Assembly (NCBI GenBank): GCA_964570865.1
Contig: CAZMZM010000016.1
Span: 1-42,972, forward strand
Length of the DNA: 42,972 bases
Direction of reading: 5' to 3'
Origin: WGAL01 sp964570865
GTDB lineage: Bacteria; Bacteroidota; Ignavibacteria; Ignavibacteriales; Melioribacteraceae
Shown: positions 25,373-36,234 of the stretch, in pieces
Layout of the letters: every line of letters starts with the position of its first letter
Numbering within the stretch: position 1 is the stretch's first letter
Notes under the pieces: model-generated
Told to the model about the DNA's origin: nothing
Database searches by the model: none
Seen by the model: only the letters and a program-made list of their open reading frames with translations
Program-made: the position numbers and the translations under genes

Positions 25373-27391
25373 ATGATAATGGAAAAATTTGAATTAATAT
25401 CTAATTACAAGCCTTCTGGAGACCAGCCGAAAGCTATTAAGGAATTATCCGAAGGTATTAATAACGGATTGAAACACCAGGTGCTTTTGGGTGTTACCGG
25501 CAGTGGTAAAACCTATACAATATCGAATGTAATTGCCGAAGTTAATCGACCGACACTTGTAATTTCACATAATAAAACATTGGCGGCTCAGCTTTACAGT
25601 GAACTTAAATCTTTCTTCCCCGATAATGCGGTCGAATTCTTCATCAGTTATTATGATTATTACCAGCCGGAAGCATACATTGTAAAGAAGGATTTGTACA
25701 TCGAAAAAGATTTTTCCGTAAACGAGGAAATTGATCGGCTACGGCTGAAAGCGACAACTTCGTTAATCGAAGGAAGACGAGATGTAATAATTGTAGCGAG
25801 TGTTAGTTGTATTTACGGAATCGGGGCTCCGGACCAGTACGCCCGGCAAATAATATTTTTGCGTAAAGGTGAAGAAATTCCCAGAAAACGATTTTTACGA
25901 AAATTGATTGATATTTATTACACTCGCAACGATGTTGAATTTTCGAGAGGCACATTCCGTGTTCGCGGCGATATTGTGGAAATAATTCCGGCATATCAAT
26001 ACGAGGAAGCTGTCCGCGTTGAATTTTGGGATGATGAGATTGAAAAGATTTCGGTTATTGACGCCGTAACGGGAGATATTATCAGAGAAGTTGATTCGAT
26101 TCCCATTTATCCGGCAAAATATTTTGTTACTACAAAAGAGCAAACCAGACGTGCAATTAAAACAATTGAAGCAGAGCTGAAGGAGAGACTGCAGGAACTT
26201 AGAGATGCGGAAAAATACGTGGAAGCCCAGCGACTTGAACAGCGCACCAGATACGATATTGAAATGATGAAAGAAATCGGTTACTGTTCCGGGGTTGAGA
26301 ATTATTCACGCCATATGGATGGCAGACCTCCCGGCTCGCGCCCGTCCTGTTTGTTTGATTATTTTCCAAAAGATTACTTGCTGATTATCGACGAATCGCA
26401 TGTTACCGTTCCCCAAATTAGAGGAATGTACAACGGAGACAGAAGCAGAAAAGAAAATCTTGTGGAGTACGGATTCAGACTTCCATCCGCTTTGGATAAC
26501 CGTCCGCTTAAATTCGACGAATATGAAGCGCTGCTTAATCAAGTAATTTATGTTTCGGCAACACCGGGTGATTACGAATTTGAAAAAAGCGGCGGTTCAT
26601 TTGTGGAGCAGGTTATTCGTCCTACCGGTTTGCTTGATCCTAAAATTGAAGTGCGTCCGGTTAAAAACCAAATTGATGATTTAATCGGTGAAATAAAGAC
26701 CCGTGCAAAAAAAGAAGAACGCGTCCTCGTTACAACTCTTACAAAAAAAATGGCTGAAGATTTAGCCGACTATTTTGAAAGGATAGGAATTCGGGTAACA
26801 TACATCCACAGCGATATTGATTCATTGGAACGTGTGGAGATAATTCGTAATCTCAGAATGGGCGAGTTTGATGTTCTGGTAGGAGTAAACCTATTGCGAG
26901 AAGGATTGGATTTACCTGAAGTTTCGCTTGTCGCGATAATTGATGCCGACAAAGAAGGCTTTCTGAGAAGTGAACGCTCATTAATGCAAACTGCGGGAAG
27001 AACCGCCAGAAATCAAAACGGATTGGTAATTATGTACGGCGACAAAATTACAAAATCGATGAAAAAAACAATAGATGAAACTAACCGCCGTAGAAAACTT
27101 CAGATAGAGTATAACAAAAAACATGGAATTACTCCGAAGACCATCTACAAGAGCCGTGAAGAAATCATGGATTCCACTTCCATTGCAGATATGCGGAAAA
27201 ACGGAAAAGAAACCGACAAGAGTGAGTATTCAAAGGTAGCCGATCCGGTAATCAAATATATGACAAAAGAACAAAGAGCCGATTTAATTGAACAGATGAA
27301 GCTGGAAATGAAAAAAGCCGCCAAGGATTTGGAATTTGAACGAGCTGCATTTTTGAGAGATGAAATTGAAAGATTGGGGAAAATGCCTTAG
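25373..27391 (+). CDS. uvrB: Excinuclease ABC subunit B
   Basis: 672 residues, the full UvrB length. Walker A is GVTGSGKT (40-47), the damage-probing beta-hairpin carries YYDYYQPEAY, motif II is IIDESH, the helicase C-terminal motifs include LREGLDLPEVSLV and QTAGRTARN, and the UvrC-binding UVR motif closes the protein (AAKDLEFERAAFLRDEIERL). It verifies DNA damage and hands the site to UvrC in nucleotide excision repair. The start is either ATG 25373 or the in-frame ATG 25379; no strong SD precedes either. No LexA-type operator was recognised upstream. Confidence 0.97.
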   Translation: MIMEKFELISNYKPSGDQPKAIKELSEGINNGLKHQVLLGVTGSGKTYTISNVIAEVNRPTLVISHNKTLAAQLYSELKSFFPDNAVEFFISYYDYYQPEAYIVKKDLYIEKDFSVNEEIDRLRLKATTSLIEGRRDVIIVASVSCIYGIGAPDQYARQIIFLRKGEEIPRKRFLRKLIDIYYTRNDVEFSRGTFRVRGDIVEIIPAYQYEEAVRVEFWDDEIEKISVIDAVTGDIIREVDSIPIYPAKYFVTTKEQTRRAIKTIEAELKERLQELRDAEKYVEAQRLEQRTRYDIEMMKEIGYCSGVENYSRHMDGRPPGSRPSCLFDYFPKDYLLIIDESHVTVPQIRGMYNGDRSRKENLVEYGFRLPSALDNRPLKFDEYEALLNQVIYVSATPGDYEFEKSGGSFVEQVIRPTGLLDPKIEVRPVKNQIDDLIGEIKTRAKKEERVLVTTLTKKMAEDLADYFERIGIRVTYIHSDIDSLERVEIIRNLRMGEFDVLVGVNLLREGLDLPEVSLVAIIDADKEGFLRSERSLMQTAGRTARNQNGLVIMYGDKITKSMKKTIDETNRRRKLQIEYNKKHGITPKTIYKSREEIMDSTSIADMRKNGKETDKSEYSKVADPVIKYMTKEQRADLIEQMKLEMKKAAKDLEFERAAFLRDEIERLGKMP

Positions 27392-27507
27392 TTCATTAAA
27401 AATTTAAAAGAAAATCCCATTTTATTTAATTATGATACAATTCTTATAAAACAAAAACATCTCTTTTTCATATATTTAAAGTTTATAAAATAAATTTCAA
27501 GTGAACG

Positions 27508-30144
27508 ATGACAAACGAAAAAACCGGTATTCCAAAGAATTTTGAACCGAATAAAATTGAAGATAAATGGTACGGTTATTGGGAAAACCATAAATTGTTC
27601 CATTCCGAACCTGACGAAAGGGAATCCTACACAATTGTAATTCCCCCGCCGAACGTTACCGGGATGTTACATCTCGGGCATATATTAAACAACACGCTTC
27701 AGGATGTTTACATTCGATACAAACGAATGAAAGGCTTTAATGCATGCTGGGTTCCCGGAGTTGATCACGCTTCGATTGCAACCGAATCAAAAGTGATTAA
27801 CCATCTCAAAACAATGGGCGTTAATAAATATGAAATCGGACGTGAAAAGTTTTTAGAACATTGTTGGGAATGGACGGAAAAATACGGCGGAATTATTTTT
27901 AAACAACTTCGAAAGTTAGGTGTCAGCCTCGACTGGGAAAGAAAACGCTTTACGATGGATGAGCATTACTACAAAAAAGTAATTGAAGGTTTTGTTAAAC
28001 TTTACAATGAAGGGCTTATCTATAAAGGTTACCGGATGGTTAATTGGGACCCTGCGTCAAAATCGGCTATATCCGACGAGGAAGTTTTATTCCGAGAAGT
28101 TAAGGGTAAACTTTGGTATATAAAATATCCTATTGTGGATTCGGATAAATATTTAACTATCGCTACAACTCGTCCTGAAACAATGCTTGGCGATACGGCT
28201 GTTGCCGTTAATCCGAATGACGAACGATACAAAAACCTTGTAGGCAAAAAAATCAAACTCCCGATTGTAGGGCGCGAAATTCCGATTATTCCGGATGATT
28301 ATGTTGATTTGGAATTTGGAACCGGTGCAGTTAAAATTACTCCGGCTCATGACATCAACGATTATGAAATGGGGAAACGCCACAACTTGGAAGTTATCAA
28401 TATTTTTAATCCCGATGCAACAATAAATGAAAATGCTCCGGAAAGATTTAGAAATCTTGACAGAGACGTAGCTCAGAAGAAAGTTGTTGCCGAACTTAAA
28501 GAGCTCGGATTGTTGGAAAGGGAAGAAGATTATACGCACAACGTCGGTTACTCCGATAGAGGAGGTGTACCGATTGAGCCTTACCTTTCTGAGCAATGGT
28601 TTATGAAAATGGATGAACTGGCAAAACCGGCACTGAAAGTTGTACGTGAAGGACTGATTAATTTCCACCCGCAACATTGGGTAAAAACTTATGAACATTG
28701 GATGACAAACATTAAAGATTGGTGTATTTCACGCCAGCTTTGGTGGGGACATAGGATTCCGGTGTGGTATCACAAAGAAACGGGAGAAATTTACTGCGAC
28801 ACTAAACCGCCGGAAGACCTTGAGAATTGGCGGCAGGAAGATGACGTTCTTGATACTTGGGCTTCAAGCTGGCTTTGGGCGCAGGATGTTTTTACCTCCG
28901 AAGAAGAGCTTGAATATTACTATCCAACCGACTTACTCGTAACCGGTCCGGATATTATCTTCTTCTGGGTTGCAAGAATGATTATGGCGGGAATGCACTT
29001 CAGAACCGAGAGGAAAAGCGATGCCGAAAAAATTCCGTTTAAGGATGTTTACTTTACAAGTATTATTCGAGACGGTAAAGGACGCAAAATGAGCAAGTCC
29101 CTGGGTAACTCCCCTGACCCGATTGACGTAATAAACGATTACGGCGCTGATGCTCTGCGATTTACAATTACTTACATTGCACCGCTGGGACAGGATGTTC
29201 TTTTCAGTACCGATAAATGCGAACTCGGTCGTAACTTTGCGAACAAAATTTGGAACGCAGGCCGCTTTTTATTGATGAACGCTGAGAATATTAAAACGGA
29301 TAAATCATTAATCGATAAACATACCGATTTTACTGATGATTGGATTTATTCGAGATATGAACGTTCGTTAAACAAGCTGGAAACCGCTCTCGATAATTTT
29401 GATATTACCGGAGCAACAAAAACCATTTACTCATTTGTTTGGAATGACTTTTGCGATTGGTACGTTGAGCTTGCAAAGAAAAGATTGTATTCCGCTAACG
29501 ACGAAGTTAAATCGGCGGTTTTAACCCGTGCACTTTCTCTGTTTGAAAACATTTTGAAAATGATTCATCCTTTTATGCCCTTTATCTCGGAAGAATTATG
29601 GCAGCTGATTGAACCTCGCCAAGAAGGTGAAAGTATTTCAATTAGTGAATTTCCGATTTATGACGAAGGAAAAATAAACGAGACCTCAGAAAAAGAAATC
29701 CGGTTTTTACAGGATATAGTTACCGCCATCAGAAATATCCGCGGAGAACTTAATCTGCCTCCGGCGAAGAAAATTAATATTGTTCTTAAAACCGAAGCTG
29801 TTTCTCCGCTTCAGGTTGAATATATTAAGTCGCTTGTACGAGTTGAGGAAATTACCGTTGACATAAATGCCGTAAAACCAAAAGCTTCGGCTTCGGCGGT
29901 AGTAAACGGAAGTGAAATTTTTGTTCCGCTTGAAGGAGTAATTGACTTAGCCGTTGAACGTGAACGAATAGGGAAAGAGCTTTCGCGGCTTAAAGGTGCA
30001 ATGATAGGCGTAGAGAAAAAATTGTCGAACGAAAAGTTCGTAAACAATGCTCCAAAGGAAGTTGTAGAAAAGGAAAAACTAAAAAAAGCGGATTGGAAAA
30101 CAAAAATAGAAAAGTTGGAGCAGTTCTTAAAGGATTTGGATTAA
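27508..30144 (+). CDS. valS: Valyl-tRNA synthetase
   Basis: 878 residues, the normal length. Class I signature PPPNVTGMLHLGH (HIGH-type HLGH at 55-58), the editing domain TTRPETMLGDTAVAV and YTHNVGYSDRGGVPIEP, KMSKS at 527-531, the anticodon-binding helical domain (DFCDWYVELAKKRL) and a C-terminal coiled coil (ERIGKELSRLKGAMIGVEKKL) typical of ValRS. It charges tRNA-Val and edits threonine. It is transcribed alone, with a strong terminator at 30217-30266. The leader (27392-27507) shows no structure that I can call. Confidence 0.97.
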   Translation: MTNEKTGIPKNFEPNKIEDKWYGYWENHKLFHSEPDERESYTIVIPPPNVTGMLHLGHILNNTLQDVYIRYKRMKGFNACWVPGVDHASIATESKVINHLKTMGVNKYEIGREKFLEHCWEWTEKYGGIIFKQLRKLGVSLDWERKRFTMDEHYYKKVIEGFVKLYNEGLIYKGYRMVNWDPASKSAISDEEVLFREVKGKLWYIKYPIVDSDKYLTIATTRPETMLGDTAVAVNPNDERYKNLVGKKIKLPIVGREIPIIPDDYVDLEFGTGAVKITPAHDINDYEMGKRHNLEVINIFNPDATINENAPERFRNLDRDVAQKKVVAELKELGLLEREEDYTHNVGYSDRGGVPIEPYLSEQWFMKMDELAKPALKVVREGLINFHPQHWVKTYEHWMTNIKDWCISRQLWWGHRIPVWYHKETGEIYCDTKPPEDLENWRQEDDVLDTWASSWLWAQDVFTSEEELEYYYPTDLLVTGPDIIFFWVARMIMAGMHFRTERKSDAEKIPFKDVYFTSIIRDGKGRKMSKSLGNSPDPIDVINDYGADALRFTITYIAPLGQDVLFSTDKCELGRNFANKIWNAGRFLLMNAENIKTDKSLIDKHTDFTDDWIYSRYERSLNKLETALDNFDITGATKTIYSFVWNDFCDWYVELAKKRLYSANDEVKSAVLTRALSLFENILKMIHPFMPFISEELWQLIEPRQEGESISISEFPIYDEGKINETSEKEIRFLQDIVTAIRNIRGELNLPPAKKINIVLKTEAVSPLQVEYIKSLVRVEEITVDINAVKPKASASAVVNGSEIFVPLEGVIDLAVERERIGKELSRLKGAMIGVEKKLSNEKFVNNAPKEVVEKEKLKKADWKTKIEKLEQFLKDLD

Positions 30145-30216
30145 TCCGATTGTGATTAATTCAACTTTTTGATTATTCACTCTTTGCTGAATAGCCGTAG
30201 AAAGATTGTTAAATTT

Positions 30217-30266
30217 AAGCCTTCATGTTTTGAATGTTAATTCAATTCATGAGGGCTTTTCTTCTT
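30217..30266 (+). terminator. Intrinsic terminator after valS
   Basis: AAGCCTTCATG (30217-30227) pairs with CATGAGGGCTT (30248-30258) with one G-U pair. Inside, TTGAAT and ATTCAA form a second stem around GTTA. A T-rich tract (TTTTCTTCTT) follows. It lies about 70 bases after the valS stop. Confidence 0.82.
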
Positions 30267-30407
30267 CCGTCAAAGCACAATGTTTATTTTCACTAAAAAT
30301 TTTATTTCTTTTTATTATTCGGTTACTCTTCTCAATTTATTAGTTTTATCGGTATGAATCTTCATGAATAATTTGTAAATTTATCAATCAATAAAATTGA
30401 CGGAACA

Positions 30408-31832
30408 ATGGAAGAGAAAAATTTTATTTCGGGGAAAAATGTTCGTGCCGTTTTCAAAAAGTTAAAGGAAAACGAAACCAATTTAAGAAAAAACAGCGTT
30501 GCCGAAAGAAAGAGAAAGCTAAAGCTACTTTTGCACGCGATTGAAAGAAATAGTAAAAAGATTGAACAAGCCATTTATAACGATTTTAGAAAATCACCGT
30601 CCGAAGTAAAACTTACCGAAATATTTACCGTTACAAGCGAAATTAAACATGTTCTCAGAAACCTCAATGCATGGGCACAATCCGTGAAAGTGCCGGCTCC
30701 GTTTACATTTTTCGGATCTTCCAATAAAATCATTTATCAACCGAAAGGAATTGTTTTGATAATTTCTCCGTGGAATTATCCTTTTCAGCTTGCGGTCGGA
30801 CCCTTAGTTTCCGCATTTGCCGCCGGAAACGGAGTTGTAATTAAGCCGTCCGAAATAAGTCCGAACACCTCTGAAATTATAGCGGAAATAATCGCCGAAG
30901 TTTTTGAATCCGATGAAGTTACGGTAATACAGGGAGGAAAAGAAACTGCCGAAGCTTTACTGGATTTACCTTTCGACCATATTTTTTACACCGGCAGCGG
31001 AACAGTCGGTAAGATTGTAATGAGAAAAGCCGCAAATAATCTTGCGGGAGTTACTCTCGAGTTAGGCGGCAAATCTCCGGCGGTAGTAGATAAAACCGCC
31101 GATATTAAAAACGCCGCTCTTAAAATCGCTTGGGGAAAATATATAAATGCAGGACAAACTTGTATTGCTCCTGATTACGTTTTAGTTCCGAAAGATATTG
31201 AAGAAGAATTTGTGAAATCACTTAAGTCTGCCGTTACCAAGATGTACGGTAATTTCGATAAGATTAAGTTAAACAAAGATTATTGTCGAATAATCAATTC
31301 GCGGCAATTTCTGCAACTGAAATTTTTGGTTAACGATGCTGTAAATAAAGGAGCTGAAATTGAGTACGGCGGGGAGTTTGACGAAAGCGAAAACTTTATT
31401 TCGCCTACAATTTTATCTTCGGTTAATTTGGATTCGGAGATAATGAAAACCGAAATTTTCGGTCCGCTTCTTCCGATTATTTCATATGGCAAAATTGATG
31501 AAGTGATTGATATTATTAAACGAAATCAATATCCGCTTTCACTCTATATTTTTTCAAAAGATAAGAAATTCACAGATGATTTGATTAACCGTGTCCCCTC
31601 GGGAGGTGTCGGGATCAACGATGTTGTTGTTCATTTTGCAAATTATAATTTGCCTTTCGGCGGAATTAAAAACAGTGGATTCGGTAATAGCCACGGATAT
31701 TTCGGATTTAAAACATTTTCGCATGAACGGGCGGTAATGAAACAGCCTAAATTTTCAACAACGCGGTTGTTTTATCCCCCTTTTACCGGACGCGTGAAAA
31801 AGATGATTGATTTGGTAATAAAATATTTTTGA
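30408..31832 (+). CDS. Aldehyde dehydrogenase, NAD(P)-dependent, class 3-like
   Basis: 474 residues. Catalytic residues are visible: Asn123 in SPWNYPFQLA, general base Glu218 in TLELGGKSPAVV, and nucleophile Cys252 in NAGQTCIAPDY. The cofactor site is FYTGSGTVGK. The length, the absence of an N-terminal extension and the C-terminal hydrophobic tail (RVKKMIDLVIKYF) fit class 3 / fatty aldehyde dehydrogenases. It oxidises aldehydes to acids. The start is ATG at 30408 preceded by ACGGAAC. It has no operon partner; the alcohol dehydrogenase at 13093 could feed it but is far away. Confidence 0.93.
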   Translation: MEEKNFISGKNVRAVFKKLKENETNLRKNSVAERKRKLKLLLHAIERNSKKIEQAIYNDFRKSPSEVKLTEIFTVTSEIKHVLRNLNAWAQSVKVPAPFTFFGSSNKIIYQPKGIVLIISPWNYPFQLAVGPLVSAFAAGNGVVIKPSEISPNTSEIIAEIIAEVFESDEVTVIQGGKETAEALLDLPFDHIFYTGSGTVGKIVMRKAANNLAGVTLELGGKSPAVVDKTADIKNAALKIAWGKYINAGQTCIAPDYVLVPKDIEEEFVKSLKSAVTKMYGNFDKIKLNKDYCRIINSRQFLQLKFLVNDAVNKGAEIEYGGEFDESENFISPTILSSVNLDSEIMKTEIFGPLLPIISYGKIDEVIDIIKRNQYPLSLYIFSKDKKFTDDLINRVPSGGVGINDVVVHFANYNLPFGGIKNSGFGNSHGYFGFKTFSHERAVMKQPKFSTTRLFYPPFTGRVKKMIDLVIKYF

Positions 31833-32079
31833 AAAAAATCGGAGTTGCAATACTTATGGCAATCTCCAAGGTTAGGCAAATACAACAAAATCCAAAGTAT
31901 TATGAAAGCAAATGATCAATTTTCGGACATAATGCTACTTCTAAAATTGAATATTTTGATAAGAGCCTCAAAGTCCATCAAATTCCGAAAAGACAAAATT
32001 GCGAACGAAGTACTGAAATGAACGGAAGTTTACATGATAATCACCTTCCGTAATTGTTAATCTAACTCCCGTTTGAGTA

Positions 32080-35000
32080 TCATTCTTCTTTTGCTAAAGG
32101 AAGAGTAAAAATAAACTTACTCCCTTTACCCTCACTACTTTTTACGCTGATTGTTCCTCCGTTTTTTTCGACAAGCTCTTTTACCAAGATTAATCCAAGT
32201 CCTGTTCCAGGCTCGTTGTTTGTACCGCTACGGCTAACTTTTTGGCTGATATCAAACAATTTTCCTAGAATCTCTTTCGGCATACCTATTCCCGTATCAG
32301 CAACGGTTACTGTGGCAAAACCTTTTTTTTGTGAAGCGGAAATAGTAATTTTTCCCCCTTCATTAGTAAACTTGATTGCATTGTTAATAAGATTACGTAC
32401 AATCATCTCAACGCTGTTTTCGTCAGCATAAACATAAATTGATTTCTTAATCCTATTAATAAGCGTAATGTTTTTCTGTTTAGCAGCTTCGTTTAATACA
32501 AGCAAAGTATTTATTACAGGATCGAACAAAGTAAAATTGTGAAGTGAAATATCAAAGGAGCCGAGCTGAATTCTCGCCCAGTTAAGCAAGTTTTCTATCA
32601 ACTTGAATATGTTATTCGACGAGTTATTAAGTGCTCTGGCAATTTCTTCAATTTCTTCCTTTTCAAATTCGTCAACTGAATCAGCCAACATTTTTGAAAG
32701 ACCGAGTAATGCTGTAAAAGGACTTCGTAAATCGTGAGCAACTATCGAGAAAAATTTGTCCTTGTTGTCGTTTACTTTCCGGAGTTCAATAGTTTGTTGC
32801 CTTAATTTAGCCTCGGCTTCCGTCAGTTCTTTATTTGATCTAATTAAATCTTCTTCCGCCTGTTTTTTATTTATTACAAGAATAATTTCGCTGTAAACAA
32901 AATTAATTATCTGATATTCCCTTTTCCCGTATGCATTCGGATTGTTATAATCCTGAAGAAGTGCTACTCCCTTCATTGTATCTGAAAATACAAAATAAAC
33001 AGCTAAAACAGATTCCGGTAACGTCCCTATTAAATCAATCTTTCCTGAGTCAATTAGTTTTTTAATTCTCTCTTTCTTAAATATTCCTCCTTTTTTCCGT
33101 TTAAGAATATACTCGGTAAAACCATGCTTTAACGGATGAGGTTCAGGTTTTGAATCATGCTGGTCAGTAAAAAACTCAAAGGAGAGAAGTTTTGTAACTT
33201 CGGAATAAACCGAGAAAGCAACATTTTCAGCAGGCATTAAATCACGAATGATTGAATAAATATTATCATATAAATTATATAAATTTTCACTATTATCTCG
33301 TGCATTAGATATTTGGAATAAAGCTTCCTGGATTTTTTCACGTTCATATTTTTCGGTAATATCACGTGCAACCCCAATCAATCCAACTACATCGCCGTTG
33401 ATTAATATTGGATTTTCATTAATTTCCAGCTGCACTTTTCTCCCGGATTTATGAAGTAGTTCAACAACATAAGGTTTTATCTTTTCCCCTTTTTCAAGTA
33501 TCCGTTTTGTATTTTCGATTGCGACATTGTTTTTGGGATTATCACTAAGTAAAGAATGGTCTCTTGTTAAACGCAAATATTCTTTAGGAGAATAGCCCAA
33601 TATCTTTTTTACGCTTGGCGAAATGTACTCATAATTACCATTTACATCTTGTCTGTAAACCAAATCATTAATGTTCTTCAGCAAAAAGTTTTGTTCTTCG
33701 GCTAATCTTTTAAATTCATCATGTGAAGCAATCAGCTGTTCTCTTACTCTCTGCTGTTCCGTAATATCTTCTAACAGGGCAAGTCCGTTAATTTCTCCGG
33801 ATTTTTCATCGATAATAGGTGTTGAAATAAACCGAATATCTACGGTTTTGCCGGAAGTAATAATAGTATATTTCCCTCTGTATTCCCCCTTTTTTCCTTT
33901 TAAAGTATCAACTACGGCATTGTGTACACCTTTGTTTCTTAGGTATTTCAAAAAATTAATACCTTTTAGCTTTGATTTCGTTGAACCTAATATTATAACA
34001 AATCGGTCATTAAAATCAATTATTTCACCTTTTGAATTAAAATATAGAATACCGAACGGTGTATTTTGGAAGATCGCGGAGTACGTATTTCTGTTTCTTT
34101 CAAGTTCCAGTTCGCTTAGTTTTCTTTCGGTAATATCGCTTACAATGCCCAGCAAGTCGATTCTGTTGTTCTTGGTGTTTTTATGAATTGTGCTGTAAGC
34201 TTCTATCCACCGCACTTCACCGGATTTGGTTAAAACTCTGAACTCACCATGAAAGGATTTCTTTTCTTTTTTAAGTTTATCAAAAGGAGCTGAAATCACT
34301 TCTTTTAAATCTTCCGGATAAACAATAGTTTTTAAAATTGATTTTTCATTTTTCAACAATTCTTCAGCATTGTATCCGAACTGTGAAACATTTTTGGTGA
34401 TAAATACAAGTTTTTCACGATTGTTAACTATTGTAAGATGCCAAATTACGTGTGGAGAATTTTCAATAATATTTCGCGCGCGTTCAGCGTCTTCTTTAGC
34501 TTTGTGTAGTTCAGTCAGGTCAAAAAAGGAGATTAAAAATTTTGCCCCGATTAGTCCGAAAGAAATATTTATACGTCTTTTACTTCCATACTTATCAATA
34601 ATAGATGTCTCAAATGGGGGAGGGATTTTCCCTTTGGATTTAGCTTCTCGCGCAAGTGTGAACCAATATTTTTTAATGTTATCATCAATATTCTTATGCC
34701 GAAAAGCTAATTTCCACCAATCTTCTATGTTGCTAATATCATCTGAAGTATAACCGAAAGCTTTTGTAAAAGCTTCATTCACCATCTCTTTTTCAAATTT
34801 CGAATTTGCAAGAATCTTCGGAACCGGTCCTTTCATAAAAAGCTCCCGGAACTCGCTATTTATCTCCTCCAACTCAGATTGAATTTTAATTTGCTCTGTT
34901 ATGTCGTATTGAATTCCCCAAGTTCTGAGTAAGTGGTTATCCTTAATAAAACCGCTTACATTGTTCAGTAGGAACAAGTCTTTCTTTTTTGAATCAAGTT

Positions 35001-36234
35001 CGTGTGTTATTATCCCGTCGGTTCTGTAACCGTCTTTAATAAACTTAATAGTCGATTGTAGATTCTTCTTGTTTTCTGTCGAGCCGTAAAGTTCTAACAG
35101 TCTGCGTCCTTCCAAATCTGTATGATGTTTAAATCCATACTGCGCTGCAAATGCGTTATTGCATTCGGCAATATACCCTCTTTTAATAATAAGTTTTGCT
35201 TGTTCTTCCACAGGAAGGTTTATCGGAACCGAGGGTTTATATTCTATGCGGTAAATTGCATCCTTTGAGTTTTCAATAAAGTTTTTGTATCGCTCTTCAC
35301 TTTTAATAATTTTTTCGGTGAGTATTTTTTCCTTTGTTAAATCGTTTATTATTGCAGAAACGGCATAACCTCTGAAGTACTTAAATCTGGTTGCCGTAAT
35401 GCTTGCATATAATTCCGAACCGTCTTTACGAATCAATGAGATAGTTTGAGAAAGTGATTGCTGCGCATCTGTGTTTTTTAGTTTTTGAATATTTTTCCCA
35501 AACTCATCTTTCCCGGATTTACTGACAACAAACTGACTGAAATTTTTTCCGAGAAGATTGTTGCCGGAGTAACCGAGTAGCTTTTTTAAGTTTTCATTAA
35601 TTTCAAGTATTTCGAACTTTTGGTCGGAGGACAAAGTAAAAACAACAACACCGAATTTGGCGCTGTTAAAAAAAGTCTCATATTTTTTTGCATTAGCTTC
35701 GGCAATCTTGCTGGTACGGTAGTTAATTATGTTTTCCTTTTCCAGGCGTTGATTGGCACGTTCCAACTTGGCTAATGTTTTAGTAATAACTTTGTGGGAT
35801 TTTTCTAAATCTTGTTTGTATCCTACCTTTTCGGAATAAAGTTTGTTAACTTTTTCATCCCAAGCAGTAAGATCAACAGCTACAACTCGAAGACCGGTAA
35901 AAAATTTATTCTTAATCGGAAATGAAATAAATAATAATTTAATTAATTTTCCGGACTTAGAATTCATCGAAATTGTAACTTCATTTTTTATTGCTGAAGA
36001 TTTTTTCTTAAAATCGCGCCAAAGTTTTTTGTCGGAAGGAATAACCATTTCATCAAAAAGTGAACTGTTTGAGGTAAGTTCTTCAACATCATAGCCGAAT
36101 ATTGATTTACATTCGGGAGAAATTAACAGAATATTTCCAGCGGGATCTTCCCAAATTTCACAAAATGGAGAATCTGATAAAAATTTATAAATTTCAGTAT
36201 TAGATTCACTATTTAAAGATTTCTTTTTCGGCAT
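32080..36234 (-). CDS. Multi-PAS sensor histidine kinase (seven PAS, GAF-like, HisKA, HATPase)
   Basis: 1384 residues from the ATG at 36234; a TTG at 36261 would add nine residues but has no better SD. No membrane segment. Domains in order: PAS about 15-125, coiled coil about 125-185, PAS repeats at about 190-305, 315-450, 455-575, 580-710, 715-840 and 845-970, several ending in the typical DITE(R/K) motif, then a GAF-like region about 980-1110, a coiled coil, HisKA with phosphoacceptor His1167 (VAHDLRSPFTALLG) and HATPase_c (NLINNAIKF, DTGIGM, GTGLGLILVKEL). No receiver domain and no response regulator nearby. The kinase core matches that at 18730-20952 closely. The stacked PAS array suggests integration of several cytoplasmic cues; ligands are unknown. 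Confidence 0.92.
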   Translation of the reverse strand: MPKKKSLNSESNTEIYKFLSDSPFCEIWEDPAGNILLISPECKSIFGYDVEELTSNSSLFDEMVIPSDKKLWRDFKKKSSAIKNEVTISMNSKSGKLIKLLFISFPIKNKFFTGLRVVAVDLTAWDEKVNKLYSEKVGYKQDLEKSHKVITKTLAKLERANQRLEKENIINYRTSKIAEANAKKYETFFNSAKFGVVVFTLSSDQKFEILEINENLKKLLGYSGNNLLGKNFSQFVVSKSGKDEFGKNIQKLKNTDAQQSLSQTISLIRKDGSELYASITATRFKYFRGYAVSAIINDLTKEKILTEKIIKSEERYKNFIENSKDAIYRIEYKPSVPINLPVEEQAKLIIKRGYIAECNNAFAAQYGFKHHTDLEGRRLLELYGSTENKKNLQSTIKFIKDGYRTDGIITHELDSKKKDLFLLNNVSGFIKDNHLLRTWGIQYDITEQIKIQSELEEINSEFRELFMKGPVPKILANSKFEKEMVNEAFTKAFGYTSDDISNIEDWWKLAFRHKNIDDNIKKYWFTLAREAKSKGKIPPPFETSIIDKYGSKRRINISFGLIGAKFLISFFDLTELHKAKEDAERARNIIENSPHVIWHLTIVNNREKLVFITKNVSQFGYNAEELLKNEKSILKTIVYPEDLKEVISAPFDKLKKEKKSFHGEFRVLTKSGEVRWIEAYSTIHKNTKNNRIDLLGIVSDITERKLSELELERNRNTYSAIFQNTPFGILYFNSKGEIIDFNDRFVIILGSTKSKLKGINFLKYLRNKGVHNAVVDTLKGKKGEYRGKYTIITSGKTVDIRFISTPIIDEKSGEINGLALLEDITEQQRVREQLIASHDEFKRLAEEQNFLLKNINDLVYRQDVNGNYEYISPSVKKILGYSPKEYLRLTRDHSLLSDNPKNNVAIENTKRILEKGEKIKPYVVELLHKSGRKVQLEINENPILINGDVVGLIGVARDITEKYEREKIQEALFQISNARDNSENLYNLYDNIYSIIRDLMPAENVAFSVYSEVTKLLSFEFFTDQHDSKPEPHPLKHGFTEYILKRKKGGIFKKERIKKLIDSGKIDLIGTLPESVLAVYFVFSDTMKGVALLQDYNNPNAYGKREYQIINFVYSEIILVINKKQAEEDLIRSNKELTEAEAKLRQQTIELRKVNDNKDKFFSIVAHDLRSPFTALLGLSKMLADSVDEFEKEEIEEIARALNNSSNNIFKLIENLLNWARIQLGSFDISLHNFTLFDPVINTLLVLNEAAKQKNITLINRIKKSIYVYADENSVEMIVRNLINNAIKFTNEGGKITISASQKKGFATVTVADTGIGMPKEILGKLFDISQKVSRSGTNNEPGTGLGLILVKELVEKNGGTISVKSSEGKGSKFIFTLPLAKEE

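Noticed and set aside
28153..28698. 181-codon minus-strand ORF
   Set aside because: Antisense within valS editing domain; no SD, no coherent motifs.
31902..32021. 39-codon plus-strand ORF between the aldehyde dehydrogenase and the large kinase
   Set aside because: No SD, no recognisable composition, and both flanking genes converge here; probably chance. The gap also has two weak hairpins without U runs.
33671..34753. Plus-strand ORFs of 127-171 codons
   Set aside because: Antisense to the PAS region of the large histidine kinase; Ser/Phe-rich composition typical of reverse reading.
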